Below, in pieces: positions 9,131 to 17,758 of a DNA stretch of 64,000 nucleotides. The position numbers were made by a program, and so were the translations under genes. The DNA lies in the NCBI GenBank assembly GCA_900470805.1, contig UCCA01000011.1, positions 1-64,000 of the forward strand. Direction: 5' to 3'. The notes beneath the pieces were generated by a model that was given only the letters and a program-made list of their open reading frames with translations, was not told where the DNA came from and made no database searches. Origin of the DNA: Hyphomicrobiales bacterium. GTDB taxonomy: Bacteria > Pseudomonadota > Alphaproteobacteria > Rhizobiales > Rhizobiaceae. Each line of letters starts with the position of its first letter. Positions within the stretch are counted from its first letter, which is position 1.

Positions 9131-9679
9131 ATGACTAGAGTTACTCTTATCGACCCGTCCAATGCAACAGGCCCTGTTGCGCGGCAGTTCGAACAGGTCA
9201 AGGCGGCGTTCGGCGTGGTGCCGAATATGTTCAAGGCGGTCGCGAATTCGCCTGCGGCTCTTTCCAGCATGTGGAATTCATTCGGGGCGCTCGGTCAGGG
9301 CCGTCTCGGTGCAAAGCTCGGTGAGCAGCTCGCCGTCGCCATCGCCGACCGCAACGCCCGCAACTATTGCCTCGCGGCCCATACAGGGCTTGGACGCAAG
9401 GCCGGCGCGACAAGCGAAGAGATGGCTGAAGCGCAGGCCGGACGGGCAACGGATGCCCGCACGGCCGCAGCGCTCACCTTCGCGTTGAAGGTGGTGGAGA
9501 ACCGCGCCGAAGTGACGTCAAGCGACGTCGACACCCTTCGGTCCGCAGGCTTCGACGACGAGGAAATCGTCGAGATAGTCGCTCACATCGCCCTAAACCT
9601 GTTCACCAACTACGTGAACGTCGCTCTCGATGTGCCGGTTGACTTTCCCGGCGTCAAGCTGAGCCGCGCTTCACTTTAA
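9131..9679 (+). CDS. Carboxymuconolactone-decarboxylase/AhpD-like protein
   Basis: An all-helical protein of 182 residues from the CMD/AhpD superfamily. The diagnostic region reads NARNYCLAAHTGLGRKAG: the Cys and His of the CxxxH element are present, but the first Cys of the usual CxxC is replaced (Arg at that position). Peroxidase chemistry of the AhpD type needs both cysteines, so this may be a non-redox or one-Cys member. The start at 9131 follows AAGGAAAAGAAC. It is the last gene of the MarR-secreted protein unit; a 9-bp GC hairpin follows the stop. Confidence 0.8.
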   Translation: MTRVTLIDPSNATGPVARQFEQVKAAFGVVPNMFKAVANSPAALSSMWNSFGALGQGRLGAKLGEQLAVAIADRNARNYCLAAHTGLGRKAGATSEEMAEAQAGRATDARTAAALTFALKVVENRAEVTSSDVDTLRSAGFDDEEIVEIVAHIALNLFTNYVNVALDVPVDFPGVKLSRASL

Positions 9680-9690
9680 AACCTTCAAAC

Positions 9691-9718
9691 GGAGGCGGAT
9701 CATGCTTGGTCCGCCTCC
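9691..9718 (+). terminator. Hairpin after the AhpD-like gene
   Basis: GGAGGCGGA (9691-9699) pairs perfectly with TCCGCCTCC (9710-9718) 12 nt after the stop; the tail TATAAGG is not a strong T-tract. Confidence 0.5.
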
Positions 9719-10316
9719 TATAAGGAGCAGTTCCATGTCCAAGCCTCTACAGTTCGCACCGCCGAGTTAGTGCCTCGCCGCCGGAGCGAAGTGTGTAAGG
9801 GATCCTTGTCGATAGCTCAATCTGGATTGATCATTTTCGACACGGCGACAACTTGGTGACGCAATGGTCGCCAATGTCGCATTCCCAAAAGCTGATTAGG
9901 TTGAGCAAAATTGTTCAGGATGAAATCAGAATCGGACCTGCGACTCGCGATAGGCATGCTGGCAAAGGCCACGCGAAGGACGTAGATTATTGCACCAATT
10001 GGTGTGAGAGTATCCACATCACGGCGACGCGGCTGATCAAAATCATCGGAGATGAACGGTGCGTGCGCACCTCGAGATCGCGCTGGCTCCGCACCGCATA
10101 CTCGTTTGTACCGAGCATCGCGACGACCGAAGCAAGCAAGGCGACAGAACCGCGGAGCTTTTAGCTTAATGAGATTCCCTCTCAATTAGACGGATCACCA
10201 TGCAGGATGCCGGTGGGCTGGTGCCCTCAGAGAAGAGCAGTTCACCGTATCCCGACGCAAGGTGAAGGTTCGAACATATTCCTCTGCACCTTGGAAGCGC
10301 GACTTCATTCAAAGCC
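9719..10316. other. Intergenic region with a 11-codon gene-start remnant
   Basis: AAGGAG (9722-9727) precedes ATG at 9735, which opens an 11-residue frame (MSKPLQFAPPS) ending at TAG 9768-9770. It looks like the translated start of a gene that has been truncated, or a leader peptide. The remainder, to about 10316, holds no convincing gene on either strand. Confidence 0.3.
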
Positions 10317-10341
10317 GGAACCAAATCGACACGTGGACATT
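10317..10341 (+). promoter_or_regulatory. Candidate EcfG/RpoE2-type promoter
   Basis: GGAAC (10317-10321), 18 nt, then TT (10340-10341), about 95 nt upstream of the DUF2934-receiver gene. Same pattern as at 363-387. Confidence 0.35.
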
Positions 10342-10435
10342 TTTATCCGGCCGCAAGTGCTGGGTCGGCAACGCCGTCGCGAAACCGCCCTCGAATTTGG
10401 ACCCATTGACCCCTTTACGCATGCGAGAAACAACC

Positions 10436-10984
10436 ATGGACGAAAACAGAAACGATTGGACCTCGGCACGCGCCTACGCTCTATGGGAGCAGGCTGGCCG
10501 CCCCTTCGGGCAGGACGAGAAACATTGGGCTCAAGCCGTACTCGAACGCAATCTGTTAGAGCGGACCCGCGCCTCGAGCGACGGCGCAGAGGTCATCTCG
10601 CGCGCACGCCACAACGGGCCTCCCAATGTCGGTTTGAGCCGCAGCATTCTCATTGTCGAGGACGAGCCCCAACTTCGCTACAACTTTGTCGATTTCCTCG
10701 ATCAAGCGGGACTTAGAACGTTCGAAGCAGGCAATGCCGACGAGGCGCTGGTTCACCTCAAGACCAACGAGATCGATATCCTCTTCACCGACGTCGACAT
10801 GCCGGGAAGCGTCGACGGCCTCGGCCTCGCAGCGACGGTACGTTCCCGCTGGCCCGAAACCAGGATCGTTGTAACGTCAGGCTTGATCACGCTTGCGCAT
10901 CACGATGAGGAACTCGGCATTTCATTTCTCGCGAAGCCCGCATCGGGGTTCGAGTTGCTTGAGTTGATTGCCTCAGACACCTAG
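10436..10984 (+). CDS. DUF2934-receiver fusion protein (stand-alone response regulator)
   Basis: 182 residues. Residues about 8-38 match DUF2934 (RAYALWEQAGRPFGQDEKHW), a short rhizobial module of unknown role. Residues about 62-180 form a receiver domain: acidic pair in VEDE, phospho-acceptor Asp in LFTDVDMPG, Thr/Ser in VVTSG and Lys in FLAKPAS, all key positions present. There is no output domain, so it would act as a phospho-relay or protein-interaction regulator. ATG at 10436 was chosen because DUF2934 follows directly; ATG 10421 is an alternative. A GGAAC-N18-TT motif upstream suggests general-stress control. Confidence 0.8.
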   Translation: MDENRNDWTSARAYALWEQAGRPFGQDEKHWAQAVLERNLLERTRASSDGAEVISRARHNGPPNVGLSRSILIVEDEPQLRYNFVDFLDQAGLRTFEAGNADEALVHLKTNEIDILFTDVDMPGSVDGLGLAATVRSRWPETRIVVTSGLITLAHHDEELGISFLAKPASGFELLELIASDT

Positions 10985-11020
10985 TCGGGACGGCGCACCG
11001 GTTCTGCGGCGAAAAAAAGA

Positions 11021-11043
11021 GCCGTCAGTCAATGGCTGACGGC
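11021..11043 (-). terminator. Strong minus-strand intrinsic terminator
   Basis: GCCGTCAG (11021-11028) pairs perfectly with CTGACGGC (11036-11043); on the minus strand the stem is followed by TCTTTTTTTC. It lies about 440 nt beyond the stop of the EAL gene, the nearest minus-strand gene. Confidence 0.65.
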
Positions 11044-11486
11044 ATGACGCCGCTGCGTCCCGCGTGCCTGTCGCCCAACACGGTGTGTAAGAATCTAACG
11101 GCGATGACCCGATCGTGACCACTGAGTTTTCTCTGTCTCGGTGAGCGTCGACCTGCGATCGGCCTCTGTAGTGCCGTTTGGGGTCGCTGATCTGACGGTC
11201 GCCTCCGGCGGTCGAGTGCTGCCGTCGGCTGCGTTCCTGTCAAAAGTGCCAGGTCCCGATGGCTGGGGAGTGATCGGATCGGTTTTCGTTGACGCCAGGG
11301 CTAGGCATCCCGGTCAATGCTCTCGCCGGACATTGCCAAGCGATCAGCGCCGGCACAAGGCCACAGACAAGAACGACCGAGACAGGTTTCCCGTAGCTGC
11401 CCTGACGGGCTCTGTTGCAGTCTCCGGGCGGGCACGGGCGTTCGTTTTTCCGGAATTGCATTTCAGATGCGTGAGCGGCCGGTCTT
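11044..11486. other. Long 3' region of the EAL gene or unannotated minus-strand transcript
   Basis: Between the EAL stop (11487) and the terminator at 11021. An 86-codon minus-strand ORF (11240-11500) has a hydrophobic stretch (VSVVLVCGLVPALIAW) but no start signal or recognisable family. The region could be a long 3' UTR or carry an sRNA; the sequence alone does not decide. Confidence 0.3.
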
Positions 11487-12251
11487 TTAGGCGGCGACAA
11501 GAAGAGGTGAAACCGGGGTTATCTCTGCAAAACCTTCTAACCTGGGCTTGGCGAGAACATACCCTTGAACGAGCGAGACACCCAGGTCACGTAGTACCTG
11601 AAGCTCGTCGGTTGTTTCCACGCCCTCGCATAAAGGAACGATCGCGAGCTCTTCAAGCATTCTAAGCGTGTGCTTGACGATTGTGCGCCTTACGGGATCG
11701 GTGTCGATGCCTCTAACCATGTCCATATCCAACTTGACGATGTCGGGCTGAAAATGCGTAAGCAAACCGAGACCGGCATGACCCGCTCCGAAATCGTCGA
11801 TGGCAGTTTTGAAGCCCATGTCGCGATAGGTGCGAAGTATATTGAGGACATGTTTTGTGTCGAGCCGCTCATTCTCGGTGAACTCGAAGATGATACGGTC
11901 CAACGGAAAGCCGACCTTCATTGCGGTGGCAAGCGTCAGCCGAATGCACGCACGGGGCTCGTACACCGCATTCGGCATGAAGTTGATGGATAGCTTTACC
12001 TGATCCTCTGGATTGTAGAGTTTGGCGGCAAGCTCGATTGCTTTCACACGGCACTGCTGATCGAAGGCGTAACGGTTATCGGCGCTGACTCGGCTCAACA
12101 CTGACCCAGCACCTTCTCCACTAGGACCACGCACCAGGGCTTCGTGAGCAAAAATCGCGCCGGTCTTGATATCGACGATCGGCTGGAAAGCCATCGTGAA
12201 AGGCAAATCAAAAGCCTTGCCGTCGCGGCAGCCGCTGCATGGGTTGGACAT
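11487..12251 (-). CDS. EAL-domain c-di-GMP phosphodiesterase
   Basis: A single-domain EAL protein of 254 residues with no membrane segment. Catalytic elements are present: E37-A-L, the Asn in SINFMPN, Glu in FEFTENE, the DD pair in IDDFGAG, Lys in VKLDMDM, and Glu in CEGVET. So it is probably active, hydrolysing c-di-GMP to pGpG. The N-terminus carries a C5xxC8 pair (NPCSGCRDG), which could be a small redox or metal site. It stands alone, with no GGDEF or sensor domain. Its role in lowering c-di-GMP (motility versus attachment) is inferred from the family. Confidence 0.9.
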   Translation of the reverse strand: MSNPCSGCRDGKAFDLPFTMAFQPIVDIKTGAIFAHEALVRGPSGEGAGSVLSRVSADNRYAFDQQCRVKAIELAAKLYNPEDQVKLSINFMPNAVYEPRACIRLTLATAMKVGFPLDRIIFEFTENERLDTKHVLNILRTYRDMGFKTAIDDFGAGHAGLGLLTHFQPDIVKLDMDMVRGIDTDPVRRTIVKHTLRMLEELAIVPLCEGVETTDELQVLRDLGVSLVQGYVLAKPRLEGFAEITPVSPLLVAA

Positions 12252-12492
12252 CGTAAATCTCCGCGGTTAAGACGTATGTTTATCGCAGGCGGATTAAGTT
12301 TTCCTGTACGATCGCGTCCGATCGACGCAGGAGTGATCTGGCAATAGCCGCGAATCGGACCGGCGCAGTGGATGGCTACGTTGCAGTCGATGGCTCCCGA
12401 TATAAAGACGTCGTTTGAAACGGCCGACCTCTCCTCCCGGAAAGGTCGATTGACTCTTCCAGGTGGACACCTATCAACGTTTCCGGCTGATG
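12252..12492. other. Spacer, nothing recognised
   Basis: About 240 bp upstream of the EAL gene and downstream of the RidA-like gene; presumably holds the EAL promoter. No motif stood out. Confidence 0.3.
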
Positions 12493-12891
12493 CTATCGCT
12501 CGACTGCGACGCATTTCACTTCCGCAAGCAGGCCAGGATGGGCAAGCTCCGAGACGCCGATACAGGTCCATGCGTAGGTCCCTTTCGGAAAGACTTCGTT
12601 CTTAACCGTTCGGAAGACATCCATGTGCTTCGACATCTCTACATGGTAGCTGGTCATCTCCACCACGTCGTCGAAGCTGCAGTTCGCGGCCCCGAGTACG
12701 ATGCGTAGGTTATCCCAAATGGCGCGAAACTGCTGTTCCGGATTCGTGATGACTTGCAAATCGTTGTTGCGGCCGACCTGCCCGACGACGTAAATCGTGG
12801 CGCCGACCTTGACCGCCGGAGCATATCCAGCACGAGCAACGATTTCACGCATTTCCTCGGGAATGATGACTTCTCTATCCATGTCCTTCAC
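12493..12891 (-). CDS. RidA/YjgF/UK114-family protein
   Basis: 132 residues with the chorismate-mutase-like fold signature of the Rid family: VKVGATIYVVGQVG near the N-terminus, EQQFRAIWDNLRIVLGAANCSFDDVVEMTSY in the middle and LLAEVKCVAV at the end. Rid proteins hydrolyse reactive enamine/imine intermediates. The Arg that RidA uses for catalysis (in PARS/ARSA-type context) is replaced by YAWTCIGVSEL, so this is more likely a Rid subgroup without the canonical deaminase activity. ATG 12882 is an alternative start. Isolated; no operon partner. Confidence 0.85.
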   Translation of the reverse strand: MKDMDREVIIPEEMREIVARAGYAPAVKVGATIYVVGQVGRNNDLQVITNPEQQFRAIWDNLRIVLGAANCSFDDVVEMTSYHVEMSKHMDVFRTVKNEVFPKGTYAWTCIGVSELAHPGLLAEVKCVAVER

Positions 12892-13230
12892 TTTCCAGTT
12901 AGAAAGCAGCGCAACGCCGTGTGGGCTTAAGCCGCTTATTGTGAGTCACGGCTTGCCAAGGCAAGTCGTTCCGCAGTGGTTGCAAAGCTTCGAGTTGCCT
13001 AGACTCGCCTAGGTTAGCTTTTCTGCTGCTAGTCGAACTCGACGGACGACCGTATCGGCTTCTGAATGCGTTCAAAAGACGCTGTGTTAGAACCATGACG
13101 GCTCCGATCGAAGCCAGGTCAAAAGCGGCACCTTTAGACTGACATTACGCGATCAGGGTCATTGACGATCTTCTCTTCAAGCCGGCCCCATGGGATAGCG
13201 GCATCGGTGCAGGGCCGTGGATGCAGCTGC
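12892..13230. other. Intergenic region, nothing recognised
   Basis: About 340 bp with only short, low-quality ORFs on both strands. Confidence 0.4.
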
Positions 13231-13797
13231 CTATGCGGCCCGCCTCTCTTTGACTGCGAGCGAGATGGCGGAAACAAGAAAGTAGAACGCACCGAAGCCG
13301 GCATAGCCTGCGACCGCGCTGATAGAGGGTTCGGTCGGCATCTGCGCTTGGAACAGCATGAACACTCCGGCTGCTGCGGACTGGCCGCCACTCAGGATCA
13401 TCGACCATTGGCCGCTGCTCGTCTTCCATCGCCGAACGGCCGTCGCAAGCTGAAGCAGACCCGAAAAGAAAGCCCAGACACCGATTACACCGAGTACCCA
13501 ATTCATACTCATGGTGAGTGCGACGATAACGGCTAGCGTCACAATTACGCTGACGGCAACATTGAACGCCTGTGTCCGATTATTGGAGAGCCCACCGTTG
13601 CGGGAAGCATCGACATAGTTGGCCGCGGCGTCCCAAAGCGGGTAGACGATGAGCAGGAATGCAGCGGCAGGAAACTGCCTGCCGATCGTCAGCGCGGCCA
13701 AAACCCACAGGATCGAGAAAACCGCGCGCGCGAAATAATATTGCCTCAGCCAGCTATCTGGGTTCAGCGAGGGCGAATACGTTGTGCTGTTCATCAT
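13231..13797 (-). CDS. DUF308/HdeD-like integral membrane protein
   Basis: 188 residues with about five to six hydrophobic helices (about residues 25-45, 48-65, 85-105, 108-125, 140-160, 165-182), each pair joined by short loops, and a basic C-terminus (KERRAA). The pattern and length fit the DUF308/HdeD family of small membrane proteins linked to acid or general stress in enterobacteria. Function here is not known. The start may be ATG 13797 or the adjacent ATG at 13794. Confidence 0.6.
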   Translation of the reverse strand: MMNSTTYSPSLNPDSWLRQYYFARAVFSILWVLAALTIGRQFPAAAFLLIVYPLWDAAANYVDASRNGGLSNNRTQAFNVAVSVIVTLAVIVALTMSMNWVLGVIGVWAFFSGLLQLATAVRRWKTSSGQWSMILSGGQSAAAGVFMLFQAQMPTEPSISAVAGYAGFGAFYFLVSAISLAVKERRAA

Positions 13798-14013
13798 AGG
13801 ACACCATAAGATAGGGTTTCAGGGAATCGCCCCATCTTCTTCCGCGATGGGGTTGAACGAAGTGGCATGACAGGGAATCGATACCGCGCCTTTGGCCAGC
13901 CCGACCGGACGCTCCGAGGCGAGGCGATTGCAGTCATTTGATGAGGTAAACGCGTCCCGGCCGGCGTTTCGAGTTCACAGTGTTTGAGCTGGATTGACTT
14001 TCGCAGTTTGGCT

Positions 14014-14766
14014 TCACTCGACTGTGGTCGCAGCTTTCTCAATGAGATCTGCAACAGCCTTCGACTGAGAGACGTAGACCGCGTGGCTGCCCTTGATTTC
14101 GACTGTGGTGCTACCGGCTCTCTTTGCCATGAACCGCTCGAAATCCGGGTTGATCTTGTGGTCTTCGGTTGCGACAGCGTACCAGCTCGGCTTGGCGTGC
14201 CAGGCGGCTTCCGTAACCATCCCACCAACGGCCTTTTCGTTGACCGGGACCTGCGAGATTGCCATGAAGGCTGCATCCGCTTCCGACAGATCGGCAGCAA
14301 AATCGTTGTGGAACGTTGCGGGATTGAGGGTCAGAAAGCCGTCCCCGCTCTTGATGACGTTGTTCGTTGCGGCAGGGAACTTGCTGCGTGTTTGACCAAT
14401 GTTCTCATTGACGTCGGGCGCCAGAGCGGCGACGTAAACCAGTCCTCGCACTTCGGGTATATTCCCGGCCTGTGTAATGACGATTCCACCATAGCTGTGG
14501 CCGACAAGCACAACTGGACCCCCGGCCTTCTTGATTGCCCGGGTCGTTGCCGCGACATCGTCGGCAAGCGAGGTTTCGGGTTCCTGTACGACAGTCACCT
14601 TGTAACCGTCCTTTTGCAAAATTCCGGCAACGCCGCGCCAGCCGGAACCGTCGGCATATGCTCCATGGACCAGAACGATATTTTTCACCGGTTCGGCAGC
14701 GTAAGCCTGACCAATCATGCAACTAGACAGGCCAACAGTGGCGGCGAACGATAGAAATTTCCGCAT
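14014..14766 (-). CDS. Exported alpha/beta hydrolase (esterase)
   Basis: 250 residues. A 23-residue Sec signal peptide (cleavage near AYA-AE) precedes a compact alpha/beta hydrolase of the salicylate-esterase/EstP-like type: oxyanion motif LVHGAYADGSGW, nucleophile elbow GHSYGG, and catalytic His near GSHAVYVSQ at the C-terminus; the acid is likely Asp in ATEDHKI. It therefore probably acts on ester substrates in the periplasm. ATG at 14766 is preferred over the upstream one at 14796 because AAGG is correctly spaced before it and the signal peptide begins there. Confidence 0.85.
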   Translation of the reverse strand: MRKFLSFAATVGLSSCMIGQAYAAEPVKNIVLVHGAYADGSGWRGVAGILQKDGYKVTVVQEPETSLADDVAATTRAIKKAGGPVVLVGHSYGGIVITQAGNIPEVRGLVYVAALAPDVNENIGQTRSKFPAATNNVIKSGDGFLTLNPATFHNDFAADLSEADAAFMAISQVPVNEKAVGGMVTEAAWHAKPSWYAVATEDHKINPDFERFMAKRAGSTTVEIKGSHAVYVSQSKAVADLIEKAATTVE

Positions 14767-15314
14767 AATCTTGCCTTTTGATGATCCAGATAGCAACGCC
14801 TGTCGCGCAGGATGGTCTGCAAATCTGGCTTGGTTTGCATTCTGTACTTCGGTTCGAAAGCGTTGAACGTTACGCCGTCACGAGCATGTGATCGCAGACG
14901 GCGGCGGCCGATCGCTGGGCACAAGGATTTGTTGAAGCCCTGAGTGTCGGAAATTACAAATAGCCGGTGTGTTTTCCGAAAGGGGGTCTCGTCGCCCCAG
15001 TTCACCTGGCCGATCCGCTCGCTTTCACCTGAAAAAGTCAGGCCTTGCCCTTTTCTCACGATGGGGTCCTCCGGCGGCTCGGCCGATACGCTACCCAGGT
15101 CGAAGCCACCTTTGTTGAAACCACTCTTGTCGAAACTGCTCCGGCGTGTGTCGATGCGTCGTCGTTCTAGGCCAGCGCTGATGTCGGACTGTCTTTTGGC
15201 GACCCATCGGCCGTCCGGATCCGTAAAGATCGAGTTTGTCTGACCGATATCGACCAGTGCAGTTGGAGAGGTTGCTGAGATCGGCGTAATCTTTTCAACT
15301 CTTCGTCTACTCAT
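14767..15314 (-). CDS. Doubtful ORF
   Basis: An open frame starting at ATG 15314 runs through this stretch and ends at 14715 inside the esterase start. Its sequence is hydrophilic, with a short SFDKSGFNKGGFDLGS segment, but no family is recognised and the C-terminal half has poor protein character. No clear ribosome site. It may be a small gene, a remnant or noise. Otherwise this 550-bp region holds nothing else recognisable. Confidence 0.2.
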
Positions 15315-15342
15315 CCTGGCAACTCCGTCCTGCTTGCTATTT

Positions 15343-16119
15343 TCAGATACCCGCGTACCACTCGTATCCGCGGTCTTCCCAATACCCGCCGTTTCCGCCC
15401 CAAAGACCGGCGAAACTATCCACCAGTTCGATGCGCATCAGGTATTTTGCCGATTTGTAGCCAAGTTGCCGTTCGACCCTCAGCCTCAGAGGCGCGCCAT
15501 GGCCGACGGTGAGGTCTTGGCCATTCATTTGATAGGCGAGGATGGTCTGCGGATGGACTGCATCGATCAAGTCGATGCTCTCGTAATAGCGACCGCTTCC
15601 GTCGAGCGTCTTTTCCAGTTCGTCGGCACAGTGCAGCACGACGAAACGAGCCGTCGGCTTCAGTCCAGTCAGGCGCAGCAAGCTGGCAAGCGGAACGCCC
15701 GTCCACTTTCCGATCGCGCTCCATCCCTCCACGCAATCATGGCGGGTGATCTGCGTGCGAGCCGGAAGCGCCTTGAGATCGGCGAGCGAAAATTCCCGAG
15801 GCCGTTCCACGAGACCATCGACCTTTAGTCGCCACGAGGCGAACTTCGCCTCCAGCAATTCGGCATATTCTTCGCTGTCAGGAGCACTCGTTCCGTTGAC
15901 CCGAAAGGATGGCGAGATATCCGCCTCGGTGAACTCGCGCGCCAAGGCATCGCGCCCCTGCAGCAGGCGCTGCGCTGTCATCGTCAGCGTCTCGGCCGAA
16001 CGGATAACGCCGGCAACCTTGTCGTTCTGGTCGAAGAGGTCACATCCCGAGAGGGTGAGCGCACTGGCACCAAGCGTGCTGCCGATCAAGAAGCGGCGGC
16101 GAGTAAGAAACTTGCTCAT
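15343..16119 (-). CDS. Molybdopterin-dependent oxidoreductase (sulfite-oxidase fold), exported
   Basis: 258 residues. The N-terminus has a Tat-type motif (TRRRFLIGSTLG) followed by LSGC, a possible lipobox. The core matches the sulfite oxidase/MsrP-like Moco domain: the Moco-ligating Cys lies in TRHDCVEGWSAIGKWTGVPL, and VGHGAPLRLRVERQLGYKSAK is a family signature near the C-terminus. The likely role is a periplasmic oxidase/reductase; the substrate is unknown. It overlaps the cytochrome b gene by ATGA, so the two are translationally coupled and the cytochrome is the probable membrane electron partner. It probably belongs to the same transcript as the DUF5666 gene under the TetR operator at 17697. 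Confidence 0.85.
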   Translation of the reverse strand: MSKFLTRRRFLIGSTLGASALTLSGCDLFDQNDKVAGVIRSAETLTMTAQRLLQGRDALAREFTEADISPSFRVNGTSAPDSEEYAELLEAKFASWRLKVDGLVERPREFSLADLKALPARTQITRHDCVEGWSAIGKWTGVPLASLLRLTGLKPTARFVVLHCADELEKTLDGSGRYYESIDLIDAVHPQTILAYQMNGQDLTVGHGAPLRLRVERQLGYKSAKYLMRIELVDSFAGLWGGNGGYWEDRGYEWYAGI

Positions 16120-16964
16120 GGGTTCGGTCCTGTTTCCTTGATCGAGTAGCGGCCGGTCACCATCGATCGGATGTTGTTCCAAGTGCCTGACAGCACGACC
16201 ATCGCGACATGGACGACGACAAACAGCACCAGCAGCGACGCCGTCACGAAGTGGATCGTCCGCGCTGACTGTCGTCCTGCAACGACATCGACGAGCCAGG
16301 GAAAGGCAGCGTCTACGCCGGGCGACATCGTCAGGCCTGTCAAGATCATCAGCGGAAGCAGGACCGCGATAACGGCAAGATAAGTCAGCTTCTGCAATGC
16401 ATTGTAGCGTTTGGCTTCCTCTCCCGTCGGGAAGCGCAGGCGCGCATGATCAAGGATCTCGTGCCAGAGATGACGGGGAGACAGTTCGCGCACTTTCGGC
16501 GCAAGGTCCCGCCTGAAGTGTCCGTTCAGCATCCCAAAACCTGCATAGACGAGGCCATTGATGAGAAACAGCCAAGCGAAGAAGAAGTGCCAGCGACGCC
16601 CCGCCGCGAGATCCTGGAACGAGGGAATGGTCGCCCAGGCGGGAAATGCCCTTGCGGTCGGCTGGCCATCGACATCGGAAATCCCGAGTACACCGGTGGT
16701 CGATACCTCCATACCCGCCGCGCGCACGAAGCCATGTGCATCGGCGCCATTTCCTGCAGACCCTATGGTAACAACGGCTGGATCGCCATCGGCGCCATAA
16801 GGACCCCAGTACAGCTCGGGATGAGCGTTGAATATCTGCAGGCCGCTCAGCAGGAGAAAGCTCAGGCAGATGGCGTTCAACCAGTGCGTAATACGCGTCA
16901 CAAGCGAGTGGCGGCGGATGAATATCGTCCGGGGATACTGGACGTTGTCATTGGTAGCATTCAT
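16116..16964 (-). CDS. Di-haem cytochrome b (Ni/Fe-hydrogenase b-type/thiosulfate-reductase-like)
   Basis: An integral membrane protein of 282 residues with four main helices: about 28-45, 125-145, 190-215 and 235-260. Candidate haem ligands: H19/H27 (RRHSLVTRITHW), His in RRWHFFFAW, and His in IHFVTASLLVLFVVVHVAM. This is the PF01292 arrangement of cytochromes that carry electrons between the quinone pool and periplasmic enzymes. The long loop between helices 1 and 2 (about 50-115) is typical of the Moco-linked versions. It overlaps the Moco oxidoreductase by 4 nt and is preceded by the DUF5666 gene. Confidence 0.85.
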   Translation of the reverse strand: MNATNDNVQYPRTIFIRRHSLVTRITHWLNAICLSFLLLSGLQIFNAHPELYWGPYGADGDPAVVTIGSAGNGADAHGFVRAAGMEVSTTGVLGISDVDGQPTARAFPAWATIPSFQDLAAGRRWHFFFAWLFLINGLVYAGFGMLNGHFRRDLAPKVRELSPRHLWHEILDHARLRFPTGEEAKRYNALQKLTYLAVIAVLLPLMILTGLTMSPGVDAAFPWLVDVVAGRQSARTIHFVTASLLVLFVVVHVAMVVLSGTWNNIRSMVTGRYSIKETGPNP

Positions 16965-17057
16965 GTCCGGCCTTGCTCCTTAAAGAGGCGGATTTTCTGG
17001 AAGATGGTCGCCGGTCAAACCGGAAGGGGCGGCCCAGCCGACCGGCGACAGACATGG

Positions 17058-17687
17058 TCACATTGGCGGGACCACACCATTCTTTCCAACGACGAGCTGG
17101 TGGGCTACAACGCCGGTGGAAGCCTTCTCGGCCGGCACGAAGACTACGGCGCCCGGAACGAGGTCGTCGTTCGTCGCAGGTGCAAGGGTGACAACCGGCG
17201 TGCCGTCAGGGATCGAGATCTTCTTCTCCTTGCCCTTGTAGGCGACGGTCACCGTGCGGCCATCGACACCTTTGACGGCATCGGCGACAGTCGCATTCGT
17301 CATGCTGCTCTCGGGCTTCAGGTCCCAGCCATAGCTCCCCTCGCCCGCACCTCTGAGGGCGGGCGGGAAGATGAGAACTTCGAGCGCTCCATCGCCGCCA
17401 TCTTTCTTGGGCAGCGACGCAATGCCGACGAAGTCGCCCGGCTTGATGTCCTCGATCTTCGCATTCGCAACAGCTGAAACCTGCCAGCCGTCGGCAAGAG
17501 CAACGTCGAGAGTCTCACCTTCGCGGGTCTTCACGGTCAGTTTGGAGCCGCCAAAGGAAACGATGCTACCTCTGACATTGATCCGATTGCCCTTAGCGTC
17601 TTCGGCACGAACAGGCAAAGCAACCATCGTCGCCAATGAAATGCTAGAGAGCACCAGAGCCAAAGCGGGCGAGAAATTCTTTATCAT
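17058..17687 (-). CDS. Periplasmic DUF5666-like protein
   Basis: 209 residues. Signal peptide of about 28 residues (core ALALVLSSISLATMVALP, cleavage near VRA-ED). The mature part repeats a small beta-barrel pattern: VRGSIVSFGGSKLTVKTREG, then GDFVGIASLPKKDGG and VTVAYKGKEKKISIPDGTPVV, characteristic of DUF5666. Function unknown; homologues sit next to cytochrome b/Moco pairs, and here the gene is followed 94 nt later by the cytochrome b gene, so it may be a third component. The start at 17687 has AGGAAG 6 nt upstream; the SD partly overlaps TetR operator 17697-17712. Confidence 0.75.
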   Translation of the reverse strand: MIKNFSPALALVLSSISLATMVALPVRAEDAKGNRINVRGSIVSFGGSKLTVKTREGETLDVALADGWQVSAVANAKIEDIKPGDFVGIASLPKKDGGDGALEVLIFPPALRGAGEGSYGWDLKPESSMTNATVADAVKGVDGRTVTVAYKGKEKKISIPDGTPVVTLAPATNDDLVPGAVVFVPAEKASTGVVAHQLVVGKNGVVPPM

Positions 17688-17696
17688 GATATTCTT

Positions 17697-17712
17697 CCTA
17701 CTAGTTGATAGG
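17697..17712. promoter_or_regulatory. TetR operator O1 (DUF5666-cytochrome b-Moco operon)
   Basis: CCTACTAGTTGATAGG: CCTAC/ATAGG arms with a 6-bp spacer. One of four near-identical sites (others at 18358, 19519, 20193) with the form CCTAY-N6-GTAGG. It lies 10 nt before the start codon and overlaps the ribosome-binding site. Confidence 0.7.
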
Positions 17713-17758
17713 TTAACAAGGCGCAGTTTCACATGGGGCGAGACACCGTCCCAGGCGA

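Noticed and set aside
16446..17477. 343-codon plus-strand ORF
   Set aside because: Antisense to the cytochrome b and DUF5666 genes; composition reflects the GC-rich third positions of the real genes.
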